From Rhodococcus koreensis (GTDB lineage: Bacteria > Actinomycetota > Actinomycetes > Mycobacteriales > Mycobacteriaceae): a stretch of 64,000 nucleotides of DNA. Positions 55,040 to 64,000 of the stretch are shown piece after piece. Location of the stretch: contig NZ_FNSV01000005.1 in assembly GCF_900105905.1 (NCBI RefSeq), forward strand, positions 2,232,001 through 2,296,000, given 5' to 3'. A model generated the notes under the pieces. The model saw only the letters and a program-made list of their open reading frames with translations, did not search any database and was not told the DNA's origin. The stretch's first letter is position 1, and every line of letters starts with the position of its first letter. The position numbers and the translations under genes were made by a program.

Positions 55040-57241
55040 TCAGGCCACCGCTCCCTGTCCGGGCTCGGGGTCGCGGGGCAACCCCAGCAGCCGTTCGCCG
55101 ATGATGTTGAGCTGGACGTTGGTGGTGCCACCCGCGATCGACATGCACTGCGAGTTCAGGAACATCTGCGCGTCCGACGTGCGGGGCCGGTCGCCGAGCA
55201 GGGCCCGCGGTCCCGCCCAGTCCATCGCCACCTCCCACACCTGCTGGATGTGTTCGACGCCGAGCAGTTTCGCGATCGACGACTCGGCTCCCGGTTGCCC
55301 GCCCGCGATCGAGCGCAGGGTGGTGCGCAGTGCCATCAGCCCGCCGGACTGCGCGTCGCAGAGGACCTTGCCGAGCACGGTCAACTGCTCGTCGTCGAGG
55401 CCGCCGGGCAGTTCACCGGCCAGGGTCAGCAGCGCCTCACCACCGGAACCCAGCGAGGAGTCGTGCGACAGCGACACGCGTTCGTTGGCGAGGGTGGTGC
55501 GGGCCAGCTTCCAGCCGTCGCCCGGTTCGCCCACGAGGAGTTCGTCGGGGACGAAGACGTCGTCGAGGAACACCTCGTTGAACAGGGCCTCGCCGGTGAT
55601 CTCGCGCAGCGGCCGGACGTCCAGGCCCTCGCCCGCCTTCATGTCGATCAGGAAGTACGACAATCCCTTGTGTTTGGGAACCGAGGCGTCGGTGCGGGCG
55701 AGGCAGATCCCCCAGTCCGCCTCCCGGGCCATCGACGTCCACACTTTCTGCCCCTGCAGCATCCAGCCGCCGTCCACCTTCGTGGCCCTGGTGGTCAGGC
55801 CTGCGAGGTCCGATCCGGCGCCGGGTTCGGAGAACAGCTGACACCAGACGAGGTCGCCGCGCAGCGACGGCGGCACGAAGCGCTGCAATTGGTTTTCGCT
55901 GCCGTGCGCGATGAGCGTGGGCACCACCCAGTTGCCGATGATCATGTCGTGCGGCTTCAGCGCGGCCGCGCGCAGTTCCTCGGCGATCACGAGTTGTTCC
56001 ACGGCACCCGCTCCCCTGCCCCACGGTGCGGGCAGGTGCGGTGCGGTGTACCCCTTTTCGGCGAGGTACGTTCTGCGTTCCGTCTCGCCCAGCGACGCGG
56101 CGGACGTGAGTTCCGCGCGGACGCAGGCCCGGGTGCCCGCGGCCTCCGGCGGCAGATCGATGCCGAGCACCCGGCGGGCACCGCCCAGCGTCGCGCGGGC
56201 AACGCGCCGCCGCCAGAACGCGGTGGACCCCAGCAGGATCCGCAGCGACTGCGCCCGGCGCAGGTACAGGTGCGCCTCGTGTTCCCAGGTGTAGCCGATG
56301 CCCCCGAGCACCTGGATGCAGTCCTTGGTGACGGAGAACGCCGCGTCGGGTGCGGTGGCGCCGGCGACCGCGGCGGCGAGTGACGCCTCCGCAGTACCTG
56401 TTCCGGGATTCATCGCGCGGGCGGCATCCCACGCGCAGACGCGGGCCTGCTCCGCGAGGCCGAGCATCCGCGCCACCCGGTGCTTCACGCCCTGGAACTG
56501 GCCGATGGGACGACCGAACTGCCGACGCACCCTGGCGTAGTCGGCGGCGGTGGTCACGGCCCAGTCGGCGACGCCCGACGCCTCGGCGGCGAACAACGTC
56601 GCGGCCAGATCACGAACGCGCTGCGCATCGATCTGCAGGACATCGGCTTCGGCGATCTCGAGGCCGTTCACCGTCGCGGTCGCGTTGCGGCGCACCACGT
56701 CGTGGCTGGGCAGGTCGGTCACGTCGAGCCGGTCGCGGGCGAGCGCCACGAACACGGTGTCGTCGCCGTCCGCGGCCGCGAGCAGGAACAGGTCGCCCAC
56801 CTGCCCGCCGAGGACGTACCCGGACTCGCCGTCCAGCGTCACCGCTCCGCCGTCCCGGACGAGGCGCAGCGAACCCGGCTGCAGCGCCACGGCGCCGAGG
56901 GTCGCACCGTCGGCCAGTCCGGACAGTTCGCCCGTGCGGCCGGACTCGTGCAGGACGGCGCCGAGCAGCACGGTCGGCAGGAACGGCCCGGGCAGCAGGA
57001 CCCGGCCGAGTTCCTCGGTGACCACGGCCAGTTCCACCAGTCCGCAGCCCGCACCGCCCACGTCCTCCGGCAGGTGCAGTCCCAGTACGCCCAGTTCCGC
57101 CAACGACTTCCAGAACAGCGGTCGCTGCTCGGTCTTGGCCTCGACGGCCTCCCGGAACACAGCCGGGGTCACGGTTCGCGTGGCCCAGCCTCGCACCGAG
57201 TCGCGGAGGTCGCGCTCTTCTTCGGTCAATCCCATTGTCAT
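55040..57241 (-). CDS. Two-domain acyl-CoA dehydrogenase (FadE34/ChsE3-like)
   Basis: 733 aa from the ATG at 57239-57241, with GAGG upstream. Two complete acyl-CoA dehydrogenase modules are fused: module 1 about 1-355 (GLHLPEDVGGAGCGL, RRQFGRPIGQFQGVKHRVA, LGGIGYTWEHEAHLYLRRA) and module 2 about 360-733 (CQLFSEPGAGSDLAGL, KHKGLSYFLIDMKAGEGLDV, SIAGGTTNVQLNIIGERLLGLPR). This matches the natural fusion FadE34 (ChsE3), which replaces the usual heterotetramer for C24 or similar side chains. It probably desaturates the bile acid-CoA at C22-C23. The second catalytic region lacks an obvious Glu in GGTTNVQ, so one active site per chain is likely. Confidence 0.91.
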   Translation of the reverse strand: MTMGLTEEERDLRDSVRGWATRTVTPAVFREAVEAKTEQRPLFWKSLAELGVLGLHLPEDVGGAGCGLVELAVVTEELGRVLLPGPFLPTVLLGAVLHESGRTGELSGLADGATLGAVALQPGSLRLVRDGGAVTLDGESGYVLGGQVGDLFLLAAADGDDTVFVALARDRLDVTDLPSHDVVRRNATATVNGLEIAEADVLQIDAQRVRDLAATLFAAEASGVADWAVTTAADYARVRRQFGRPIGQFQGVKHRVARMLGLAEQARVCAWDAARAMNPGTGTAEASLAAAVAGATAPDAAFSVTKDCIQVLGGIGYTWEHEAHLYLRRAQSLRILLGSTAFWRRRVARATLGGARRVLGIDLPPEAAGTRACVRAELTSAASLGETERRTYLAEKGYTAPHLPAPWGRGAGAVEQLVIAEELRAAALKPHDMIIGNWVVPTLIAHGSENQLQRFVPPSLRGDLVWCQLFSEPGAGSDLAGLTTRATKVDGGWMLQGQKVWTSMAREADWGICLARTDASVPKHKGLSYFLIDMKAGEGLDVRPLREITGEALFNEVFLDDVFVPDELLVGEPGDGWKLARTTLANERVSLSHDSSLGSGGEALLTLAGELPGGLDDEQLTVLGKVLCDAQSGGLMALRTTLRSIAGGQPGAESSIAKLLGVEHIQQVWEVAMDWAGPRALLGDRPRTSDAQMFLNSQCMSIAGGTTNVQLNIIGERLLGLPRDPEPGQGAVA

Positions 57242-57263
57242 GTCGGCCTCGATCGTTCGGGGT

Positions 57264-58628
<1,365 letters not shown>

Positions 58629-59240
58629 TCAGCGGTGCGACAGACCGACCAGCAGCAGGTCGCACGCCTTGCGGATGTCTGATTCGGCGTCGGGAATGGT
58701 GACCCGGCCGTTGAGGCAGGACTGGATCACGCCGAACCACAACTGCACCAGCAGGCGCAACGCGGTCAGGTCTTCCTCCGTCGGGTGTTCGATCCCGGCG
58801 GCGTCCAGCATGATCTGCCGGAACGCGCGGTCGACCTTCCCCGCGTCCGGCACGGACGCCACGTTGGCGGTGCTCGTGGACTGGATCATCGCCGTGGAGA
58901 GCGCGGGTCTGCGCAGCAGACCGCGGGTGGCCCGGACGAGCACGTTGTACACCGCGTCCTGCGGCGATTCCCCGGGCGGCGCACTCTTCTTGAAACCGGC
59001 ACCCATCCGGTCGATCTGGTCGACCATCACCGCGACGAACAGGTGCGTCTTCGACGGAAAGTACCGGTACAGCGTCCCGATCGCGACACCGGCGCGTTTG
59101 GCCACCTCGTGCATCTGGACGCGGGCGAGTTCCTTCTCGGTCGCCAGTTCGACGGCGGCCTCGAGCATGCGGACGTGGCGGGCCCGCTGTTCCTCCGAAC
59201 TCGGTTCGGCAGCGTCCCGCACTTCGGCGATTCTCGGCAC
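58629..59240 (-). CDS. KstR-like TetR family regulator
   Basis: 203 aa from the GTG at 59238-59240, with GGGGGA upstream; the frame extends to 59306. The N-terminal DNA-binding domain has VQMHEVAKRAGVAIGTLYRYFPSKTHLF (key RAGVAIGTLYRYF), very like mycobacterial KstR (VQMRAVADRADVAVGTLYRYFPSK). KstR represses cholesterol genes and is released by a steroid-CoA; this paralogue probably controls the surrounding island. The ligand part ends LLLVGLSHR. It lies between the thiolase operon and kstD, divergent from the latter. Confidence 0.88.
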   Translation of the reverse strand: MPRIAEVRDAAEPSSEEQRARHVRMLEAAVELATEKELARVQMHEVAKRAGVAIGTLYRYFPSKTHLFVAVMVDQIDRMGAGFKKSAPPGESPQDAVYNVLVRATRGLLRRPALSTAMIQSTSTANVASVPDAGKVDRAFRQIMLDAAGIEHPTEEDLTALRLLVQLWFGVIQSCLNGRVTIPDAESDIRKACDLLLVGLSHR

Positions 59241-59326
59241 CCTCGATCCCCCTTCACTCCGCACACAGCCCCGGATCCGGTGTCGATTCTCGCACTGGAT
59301 CGGCAAAGCTTCGAATTTCGTCCGGT

Positions 59327-59340
59327 GAGTGGGACCGCAC
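59327..59340. promoter_or_regulatory. AGTGGGACCGCAC motif, divergent promoter of tetR and kstD
   Basis: AGTGGGACCGCAC lies 98 bp upstream of the kstD ATG and about 86 bp upstream of the tetR start. The nine bases AGTGGGACC recur exactly at 62215 upstream of kshA, and a variant at 50869. Confidence 0.42.
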
Positions 59341-59424
59341 GTGCCGCACGCCGCCCGGATGCGATTGCGTGAACCCCACGACTGGACCGTCAGTCACCAC
59401 AGACCATCAACGGAGGAAACGACG

Positions 59425-60963
59425 ATGCAGGACTGGACAACCGAGTGCGACGTGCTGGTGGTCGGTTCGGGGGGCGGCGCCCTGACCGGCGCGTACACGG
59501 CCGCTTCGCAGGGTTTGCGCACCCTCGTCCTCGAGAAGACCCCACTGTTCGGCGGCACGTCCGCGTACTCGGGCGCCGCGGTGTGGCTGCCGGGCACCGC
59601 CGTGCAGGAGCGTGCCGGGATCGGCGACTCCACGGACAAGGCGCGCACGTACCTGCGCGCGGTGGTGGGAGACGAGGAGATCGACCGCCAGGAGGCGTAC
59701 GTCACCACCGCCCCCGAGGTCGTCGAACTTCTCGAACGCGATCCCCACATCGAGTTCGAGTGGCGCGCATTCCCCGACTACTACAAGGCACCCGGCCGCA
59801 TGGACTACGGTCGCGCGATCAACCCGCTCGATCTGCCGGGCGACGAGGTCGGGGAACTTCGTGAGGTCATCCGGCCGGAGGCCGACGTCGATCGGGCCGG
59901 CGAACCGCATCCCGAGGGAACGCTGAACGGGGGTCGTGCCCTGATCGGCCGTCTCCTCATGGCCCTGTACGGCACCGGGCACGCGGAACTGCGCACCGAG
60001 ACCGCGGCCCGCGCGCTGATCGTCGAGGACGGCCGGGTGGTCGGCGCCCTGGCGACGGATGCGGCCGGTGAGACGATCCGCATCCGGGCGACCCGCGGCG
60101 TGCTGCTCGCGGCGGGCGGCATCGAGGGCAGCGCGACCCTGCGCACCGAGAACGGAACGCCCGGCCGGGCCGAGTGGAGCATGGGACCGCGCGGCGCCAA
60201 CACCGGTGACCTCCTGCAGGCGGCGGTGGAGGTCGGCGCGGACACCGCGCTGCTCGACGAGGCGTGGTGGTGCCCCGGCGTCGAACTTCCGGACGGCTCC
60301 GGCGCTTTCATGGTGGGTGTGCGCGGCGGGATTCTGGTCGACACGTCCGGAGAGCGGTACCTCAACGAGTCGCTGCCGTACGACCAGTTCGGCCGCGCGA
60401 TGATCGAACACGGCGGCGCCGGGTCCTACCTCGTCTTCGACTCGAAGGAGGGCGGGCCCGTGTTGCCTGCCATCTCCATTCCGCAGATCTCCGCCGAGAA
60501 GCACCACGCGGCGGGCACCTGGGTGTCGGCCGACACGATCGAGGAACTCGCGGAGAAGATCGGCGTCCCCGCGGACGCTCTGCGCCGCACCGTCGAACAG
60601 TTCAACGACTTCGCCAAGCACGGCGTCGACGAGGCGTTCCACCGGGGAGAGGATCCGTACGACAACTTCTTCTGCCCGCCCGGCACGGGTGCGGACGCCC
60701 CGCCCAACCCGGCGCTGAGCCCGGTGTCGCAGGGCCCGTTCCATGCGGCCCGCATCGTGCTCAGCGACCTCGGCACCAAGGGCGGCGTCCGGACCGACGC
60801 CGACGCCCGCGTCCTGCGCGCCGACGGCTCCCCCATCGACGGACTGTATGCGGCGGGCAACACCAGCGCATCGCTCAGCGGCCGGTTCTACCCGGGCCCC
60901 GGCGTGCCGCTCGGCACCGCAATGGTGTTCTCCTACCGGGCAGTTCAGCACATGCGGAGCTGA
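59425..60963 (+). CDS. kstD: 3-Ketosteroid delta1-dehydrogenase
   Basis: 512 aa from the ATG at 59425, preceded by GGAGG; the open frame upstream is not needed. FAD enzyme that introduces the C1-C2 double bond in ring A of 3-ketosteroids; with KshA it triggers opening of ring B. FAD loop VVGSGGGAL at 12-20; Tyr119 in DYYKAPGR; SLPYDQFG with the second Tyr; and FYPGPGVPLGTAM with Tyr489 and Gly493, the site that holds the 3-keto group in KstD1. Full length. Its stop is immediately followed by the stop of the convergent hsaA-like gene. Confidence 0.95.
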   Translation: MQDWTTECDVLVVGSGGGALTGAYTAASQGLRTLVLEKTPLFGGTSAYSGAAVWLPGTAVQERAGIGDSTDKARTYLRAVVGDEEIDRQEAYVTTAPEVVELLERDPHIEFEWRAFPDYYKAPGRMDYGRAINPLDLPGDEVGELREVIRPEADVDRAGEPHPEGTLNGGRALIGRLLMALYGTGHAELRTETAARALIVEDGRVVGALATDAAGETIRIRATRGVLLAAGGIEGSATLRTENGTPGRAEWSMGPRGANTGDLLQAAVEVGADTALLDEAWWCPGVELPDGSGAFMVGVRGGILVDTSGERYLNESLPYDQFGRAMIEHGGAGSYLVFDSKEGGPVLPAISIPQISAEKHHAAGTWVSADTIEELAEKIGVPADALRRTVEQFNDFAKHGVDEAFHRGEDPYDNFFCPPGTGADAPPNPALSPVSQGPFHAARIVLSDLGTKGGVRTDADARVLRADGSPIDGLYAAGNTSASLSGRFYPGPGVPLGTAMVFSYRAVQHMRS

Positions 60964-62130
60964 TTACACGAGGTTGTCCTCCACCGGGAGCCCGAACGCA
61001 CCCCTGCCGAACAAGGCGAGGGCGCGTTCGGGCTCGTTGCCCACGTGCGCACTGCCCGCGTGGGCGTCGCGCCACGACCGTTCGATGGCGTTGCCGCGGA
61101 ACAGCGAACTCCCGCCGGCGGTCTTGAACAGCAGGTCGATCGCCTCGAGAGCCCGCTCGGTGGCGCGGACCTGATCGCGGCGCACCCGCAGGCGCAGACC
61201 CATGGGGAGTTCCTCACCGGCCTCGGCCAACTCCCACAGTTCCCGCACGTTGCGATCCATCTGCAGGATTGCGGCATCGATCTCGGACGCCGCCCGGGCG
61301 ACCGCGACCTGGGCGAACTGGTCGTCGACGAATCTGCCGCCACCGAGGCTGAGTCGCACCCGTTCCCGCATGACCGTCAGATAGCGCTCGTAACATCCCG
61401 CGACGATGCCGACCCCGGGCGCCGCGACGGCGGTGGTGAAGAGCGTGGCGAACGGCAGCCGGTACAGGGGTCCCCGGTTCACCTTCTGCCCGGGACCGCG
61501 CAGTTGCGCCGTCTCGTAGTTCCTCTTGATCCGGTAGTCGGGAACGAACACGTCCCGGGCGCTGATCTCGTTGCTTGCGGTGCCCCGCATCCCCACCACG
61601 TCCCACACGTCGTGGATGCGGTAGTCCGACCGCGGCACCAGTGCGGTCATGAAATCGACCGGGCGACCCTCGGTTCCGACGAGCATCGCGCCGAGCAGCG
61701 CCCACGACGCGTGCTCGCAGCCCGAGGAGAAGCCCCAGTCCCCCGTCAACCGGTATCCGCCCTCGACCGGGACGAGCCGCCCCACGGGCGCGTAGGCGGA
61801 CGACACGAGCACCGAATCGTCGTGGCCCCACACGTCGCGTTGTGCCCGGTCGTCGAACAGGGCCAGGTGCCACGGGTGCACACCGAGCACGGACGCCAGC
61901 CAGCCCGTCGAGCCGCACACCCCCGACACGGCGCGCACCACCTCGTAGAAATGCACCGGATCGCTCTCGGTGCCGCCGTACCGCCGGGGCTGCAGCATCT
62001 TGAACAATCCGGTGTCGCCGAGTTCACGGATCACCTGCTCGGACACCCGCCGCGACTCGTCGACCTTGTCCGCGTACTCCGCGATCGTCGGCAGCAGCCC
62101 GCGGACCGATCTGAGGACCTCGTTCGTCAT
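60964..62130 (-). CDS. hsaA: HsaA-like flavin-dependent monooxygenase oxygenase component
   Basis: 388 aa. Acyl-CoA dehydrogenase fold, class D flavin monooxygenase, very like HsaA: LLPTIAEYADKVDESRR, CGSTGWLASVLGVHPWHLALFDDRAQ, GCEHASWALL, DVWDVVGMRGTASNE, RRDQVRATERALEAIDLLF and SWRDAHAGSAHVGNEPERAL (key WRDAHAG). HsaA hydroxylates 3-HSA (ring A phenol) using reduced flavin from HsaB. A homologous substrate with the hydroxylated bile acid skeleton is likely. No hsaB or hsaC homologue is in the window. Divergent from kshA. Confidence 0.88.
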   Translation of the reverse strand: MTNEVLRSVRGLLPTIAEYADKVDESRRVSEQVIRELGDTGLFKMLQPRRYGGTESDPVHFYEVVRAVSGVCGSTGWLASVLGVHPWHLALFDDRAQRDVWGHDDSVLVSSAYAPVGRLVPVEGGYRLTGDWGFSSGCEHASWALLGAMLVGTEGRPVDFMTALVPRSDYRIHDVWDVVGMRGTASNEISARDVFVPDYRIKRNYETAQLRGPGQKVNRGPLYRLPFATLFTTAVAAPGVGIVAGCYERYLTVMRERVRLSLGGGRFVDDQFAQVAVARAASEIDAAILQMDRNVRELWELAEAGEELPMGLRLRVRRDQVRATERALEAIDLLFKTAGGSSLFRGNAIERSWRDAHAGSAHVGNEPERALALFGRGAFGLPVEDNLV

Positions 62131-62214
62131 CTGTCGGAGGGTAGGGCGATCGCACCCGCGCGTGGATATGCGTCTCGCTCAACGGGAAACGCCGCCGTCC
62201 GCGCGGTCCCGTCC

Positions 62215-62227
62215 AGTGGGACCACGC
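62215..62227. promoter_or_regulatory. AGTGGGACCACGC motif, divergent promoter of hsaA and kshA
   Basis: AGTGGGACCACGC, with symmetric GTGG-GA-CCAC, lies 82 bp upstream of the kshA start and 85 bp upstream of the hsaA-like start. See 59327 and 50869 for the related sites. Confidence 0.42.
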
Positions 62228-62296
62228 GATGCGGGCCGTCGACGCTCACTTAGCGTGCAGGGCACCGCACAAGCCCAGGAGAGGACGGGACGCATC

Positions 62297-63460
62297 GTGA
62301 CCACCCAACAGTCCGAGACAGTCGAGGTACGCGAGATCGACGCCGGCGCAGCGCCCACCCGATTCGCCCGTGGATGGCACTGCATCGGATTGTCCGAGGC
62401 ATTCCGGGACGGCAAGCCGCACTCCGTCGAGGCGTTCGGCACCACACTCGTCGTCTTCGCCGACAGTGCCGGCGACCTCGCCGTGCTCGACGGCTACTGC
62501 CGGCACATGGGCGGCGATCTGAGCCAGGGCACCGTCAAGGGCGACGAGGTGGCGTGCCCGTTCCACGACTGGCGGTGGGGAAGCAACGGCCGGTGCAAGA
62601 AGATTCCGTACGCGCGCCGGGTGCCGCCGCTCGCGCGAACCCGGTCGTGGCACGCGCTGGACCAGGACGGGATGCTGTTCGTGTGGAACGATCCGGAAGG
62701 CAATCCGCCGCCCGCGGACGTCACGATTCCCCGCATCGACGGCGCCCTCGACGACGAGTGGACGGACTGGGTCTGGTACCGCACCACCGTCGACACGAAC
62801 TGCCGCGAGGTGGTCGACAACATCGTCGACATGGCGCACTTCTTCTACGTGCACTTCTCGTTCCCCACCTACTTCAAGAACGTCTTCGAGGGCCACGTCG
62901 CCAGCCAGTTCATGCGCGGGCAGGCCCGTGAGGACATGCGCCCGCACGCGTCGGGTCAGCCGAAGATGGTCGGAAGCCGATCGGACGCCACCTATTTCGG
63001 ACCGTCGTTCATGGTCGACGACCTGACGTACCAGTACGAGACGCACGACGTCGACTCCGTGCTGATCAACTGCCACTACCCCGTCAGCGCCGACAAGTTC
63101 GTGCTGCAGTACGGCATCATCGTCAAGAAGTCCAAGGAACTCGACGGCGACGCGGCCACCGCGATGGCGAAGAATTTCGGCACGTTCATCGCGAAGGGTT
63201 TCGAGCAGGACATCGAGATCTGGAAGAACAAGACCCGCATCGAGAATCCGCTGCTGTGTGAGGAGGACGGTCCGGTCTACCAGCTGCGACGGTGGTACGA
63301 GCAGTTCTACGTCGACGTCGCCGCGGTGACGCCGAAGATGACCGAGCGGTTCGAGTTCGAACTCGACACCACCCGGCCCGTGGAATCGTGGAAGCGGGAA
63401 GTGGAAGAAAACCTCGCACGAAAGGCGCGCGAAGCCGATGCAGCCGCTGCAGTGCACTGA
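62297..63460 (+). CDS. kshA: 3-Ketosteroid 9-alpha-monooxygenase oxygenase (KshA)
   Basis: 387 aa from the GTG at 62297, with AGGAGAGGAC upstream. Rieske non-haem iron oxygenase: 2Fe-2S ligands CRH (C68, H70) and CPFH (C87, H90), and mononuclear iron ligands in NIVDMAHFFYVH (Asp, His, His). KshA hydroxylates C9 of 3-ketosteroids and, with KstD, opens ring B. The length and FFYVHFSFPTYFKNVFEGH segment are typical. A small cysteine-rich ORF overlaps its 3' end by 23 bp. The reductase KshB is probably the gene at 37848-38903. Confidence 0.95.
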   Translation: MTTQQSETVEVREIDAGAAPTRFARGWHCIGLSEAFRDGKPHSVEAFGTTLVVFADSAGDLAVLDGYCRHMGGDLSQGTVKGDEVACPFHDWRWGSNGRCKKIPYARRVPPLARTRSWHALDQDGMLFVWNDPEGNPPPADVTIPRIDGALDDEWTDWVWYRTTVDTNCREVVDNIVDMAHFFYVHFSFPTYFKNVFEGHVASQFMRGQAREDMRPHASGQPKMVGSRSDATYFGPSFMVDDLTYQYETHDVDSVLINCHYPVSADKFVLQYGIIVKKSKELDGDAATAMAKNFGTFIAKGFEQDIEIWKNKTRIENPLLCEEDGPVYQLRRWYEQFYVDVAAVTPKMTERFEFELDTTRPVESWKREVEENLARKAREADAAAAVH

Positions 63461-63692
63461 GTGCGGCGCGCGGGTCCTCGTCCAGAAGAACAGCTGGGAG
63501 CACACATCCATTCAGTGGGACGACGCGGCCCGCTCCCGGTGCCGTGAGATCGGCGGCTCCGGACCGGGACGCCCCGGCGCTCCCCGGGAAGGGTGCGCGG
63601 CGCTGACCGCGTCGATCACCCGGGCCGCGCAGGCGGGTGCCGTGCCGGTGCGCGATCCCGACCCCGTACCGACTCCCGTCGTCGTTCACTGA
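63438..63692 (+). CDS. Small cysteine-rich protein overlapping kshA
   Basis: 84 aa, starting inside the end of kshA (23-bp overlap), so translation is probably coupled. It has CTEC (C6, C9), C35 and C53, with H22, a possible zinc ribbon or small Fe-S fold; QKNSWEHTSIQWDDAARSRC is the best-ordered part and the C-terminal half ends in a Pro/Val-rich tail. No known family is recognised with confidence. It might be an accessory or electron-transfer partner of KshA. A long overlap and Cys pattern argue that it is a real gene. Confidence 0.62.
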   Translation: MQPLQCTECGARVLVQKNSWEHTSIQWDDAARSRCREIGGSGPGRPGAPREGCAALTASITRAAQAGAVPVRDPDPVPTPVVVH

Positions 63693-63715
63693 CACCATTC
63701 CCGAAGGGACACATC

Positions 63716-64000
63716 ATGATCGACATCGATCACTACGGACCGTGGGCCGTGATCGCAGGCGGCTCCGAGGGTGTCGGCGCGAGCTTCGCCGAGGAACTCG
63801 GCCGAGCGGGGATCAACCTCGTGCTGATCGCCCGCAAGCCCGGCCCCCTCGAGGAGACCGCCGCCAAGGTCCGCGCGCACGGCGTCCTGGTACGCACCCT
63901 CGCGCTCGATCTCCTCGACCCGGACGCCCTCGACCGGATCCGCACGGCCACCGACGACGTCGAGGTCGGGTTGCTGATCTTCAACGCCGGAGCCAACAGT
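63716..64000 (+). CDS. Short-chain dehydrogenase/reductase (5' part only)
   Basis: ATG at 63716 with GAAGGGA upstream; 95 codons are visible and the frame runs off the window. The SDR cofactor loop is AVIAGGSEGVGASFAEEL near residue 11, followed by LVLIARKPGPLEETAAKV and FNAGANS in place of NNAG. The catalytic Tyr-Lys lies beyond the window. It follows the small Cys-rich gene by 24 bp and is therefore probably in the kshA transcript, acting on a steroid hydroxyl or a hydroxyacyl-CoA. Confidence 0.82.
   Translation, partial: MIDIDHYGPWAVIAGGSEGVGASFAEELGRAGINLVLIARKPGPLEETAAKVRAHGVLVRTLALDLLDPDALDRIRTATDDVEVGLLIFNAGANS

Noticed and set aside
63512..63524. Third exact AGTGGGAC occurrence
   Set aside because: It lies inside the small Cys-rich ORF, codes IQWDD and is not at a promoter position, so it is probably coincidental.

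Overview
The window is high-GC actinobacterial chromosome. Gene content and order (mycothiol amidase Mca, DUF4245/DUF4307/DUF3558 proteins, a PknK-type kinase, F420- and mycofactocin-type oxidoreductases, steroid catabolism genes) point to a Rhodococcus of the R. jostii/R. opacus group. This is judged from protein recognition only; no database search was run.

Positions 1-37.8 kb are mostly conserved housekeeping chromosome, broadly in the order seen in Mycobacterium. They hold a DUF4245 protein, glpX and fumC; an acyl-ACP desaturase-like protein; a lipoprotein serine hydrolase with an epoxide-hydrolase-fold protein; phoH2; glyA; a DUF885 peptidase; coaA; a short cis-prenyltransferase; a hemolysin III-type membrane protein; a thioredoxin-fold DUF255 protein; mca; a DUF4307 protein; greA; an SLT-NlpC/P60 wall hydrolase; a SEC-C protein; an ApbE-like protein; ilvA, metB, a DUF3558 lipoprotein and cbs; a GDSL hydrolase and a thiolase; a Bax inhibitor-1 protein; an rRNA methyltransferase-like protein; a nitroreductase; a PknK-like kinase; a flavodoxin-fold reductase; and a class II amidotransferase.

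Positions 37.8-64 kb form a catabolic island for a steroid with an acidic side chain, best matching a C24 bile acid such as cholate. A FadA5-type thiolase operon (58.4 to 52.7 kb, minus strand) holds a two-domain acyl-CoA dehydrogenase, a MaoC hydratase, a PaaI thioesterase and a mycofactocin-type SDR: one beta-oxidation turn removing two carbons. A six-gene, overlapping operon (46.4 to 40.8 kb, minus strand) holds paired FadE29/FadE28-like dehydrogenases, ChsH2(MaoC-DUF35)- and ChsH1-like hydratase subunits, an Ltp2-like aldolase and a second MaoC protein: a final aldol removal of the three-carbon remainder. Two acyl-CoA ligases, an Old Yellow Enzyme, an F420-type oxidoreductase and several SDRs can activate the acid and adjust ring hydroxyl and keto groups. 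KstD, KshA, a KshB-type reductase and an HsaA-like monooxygenase open and attack the rings. A KstR-like TetR regulator lies between the thiolase operon and kstD.

Non-coding structure of note: strong hairpin terminators at most convergent gene ends, a dispersed family of related intergenic hairpins, a 20-bp perfect palindrome between two divergent SDR genes, a shared AGTGGGACC-like motif in three divergent promoters of the island, and four 25-bp tandem repeats that carry the stop codon of an SDR gene. No rRNA, tRNA, CRISPR array, insertion sequence or prophage was seen.
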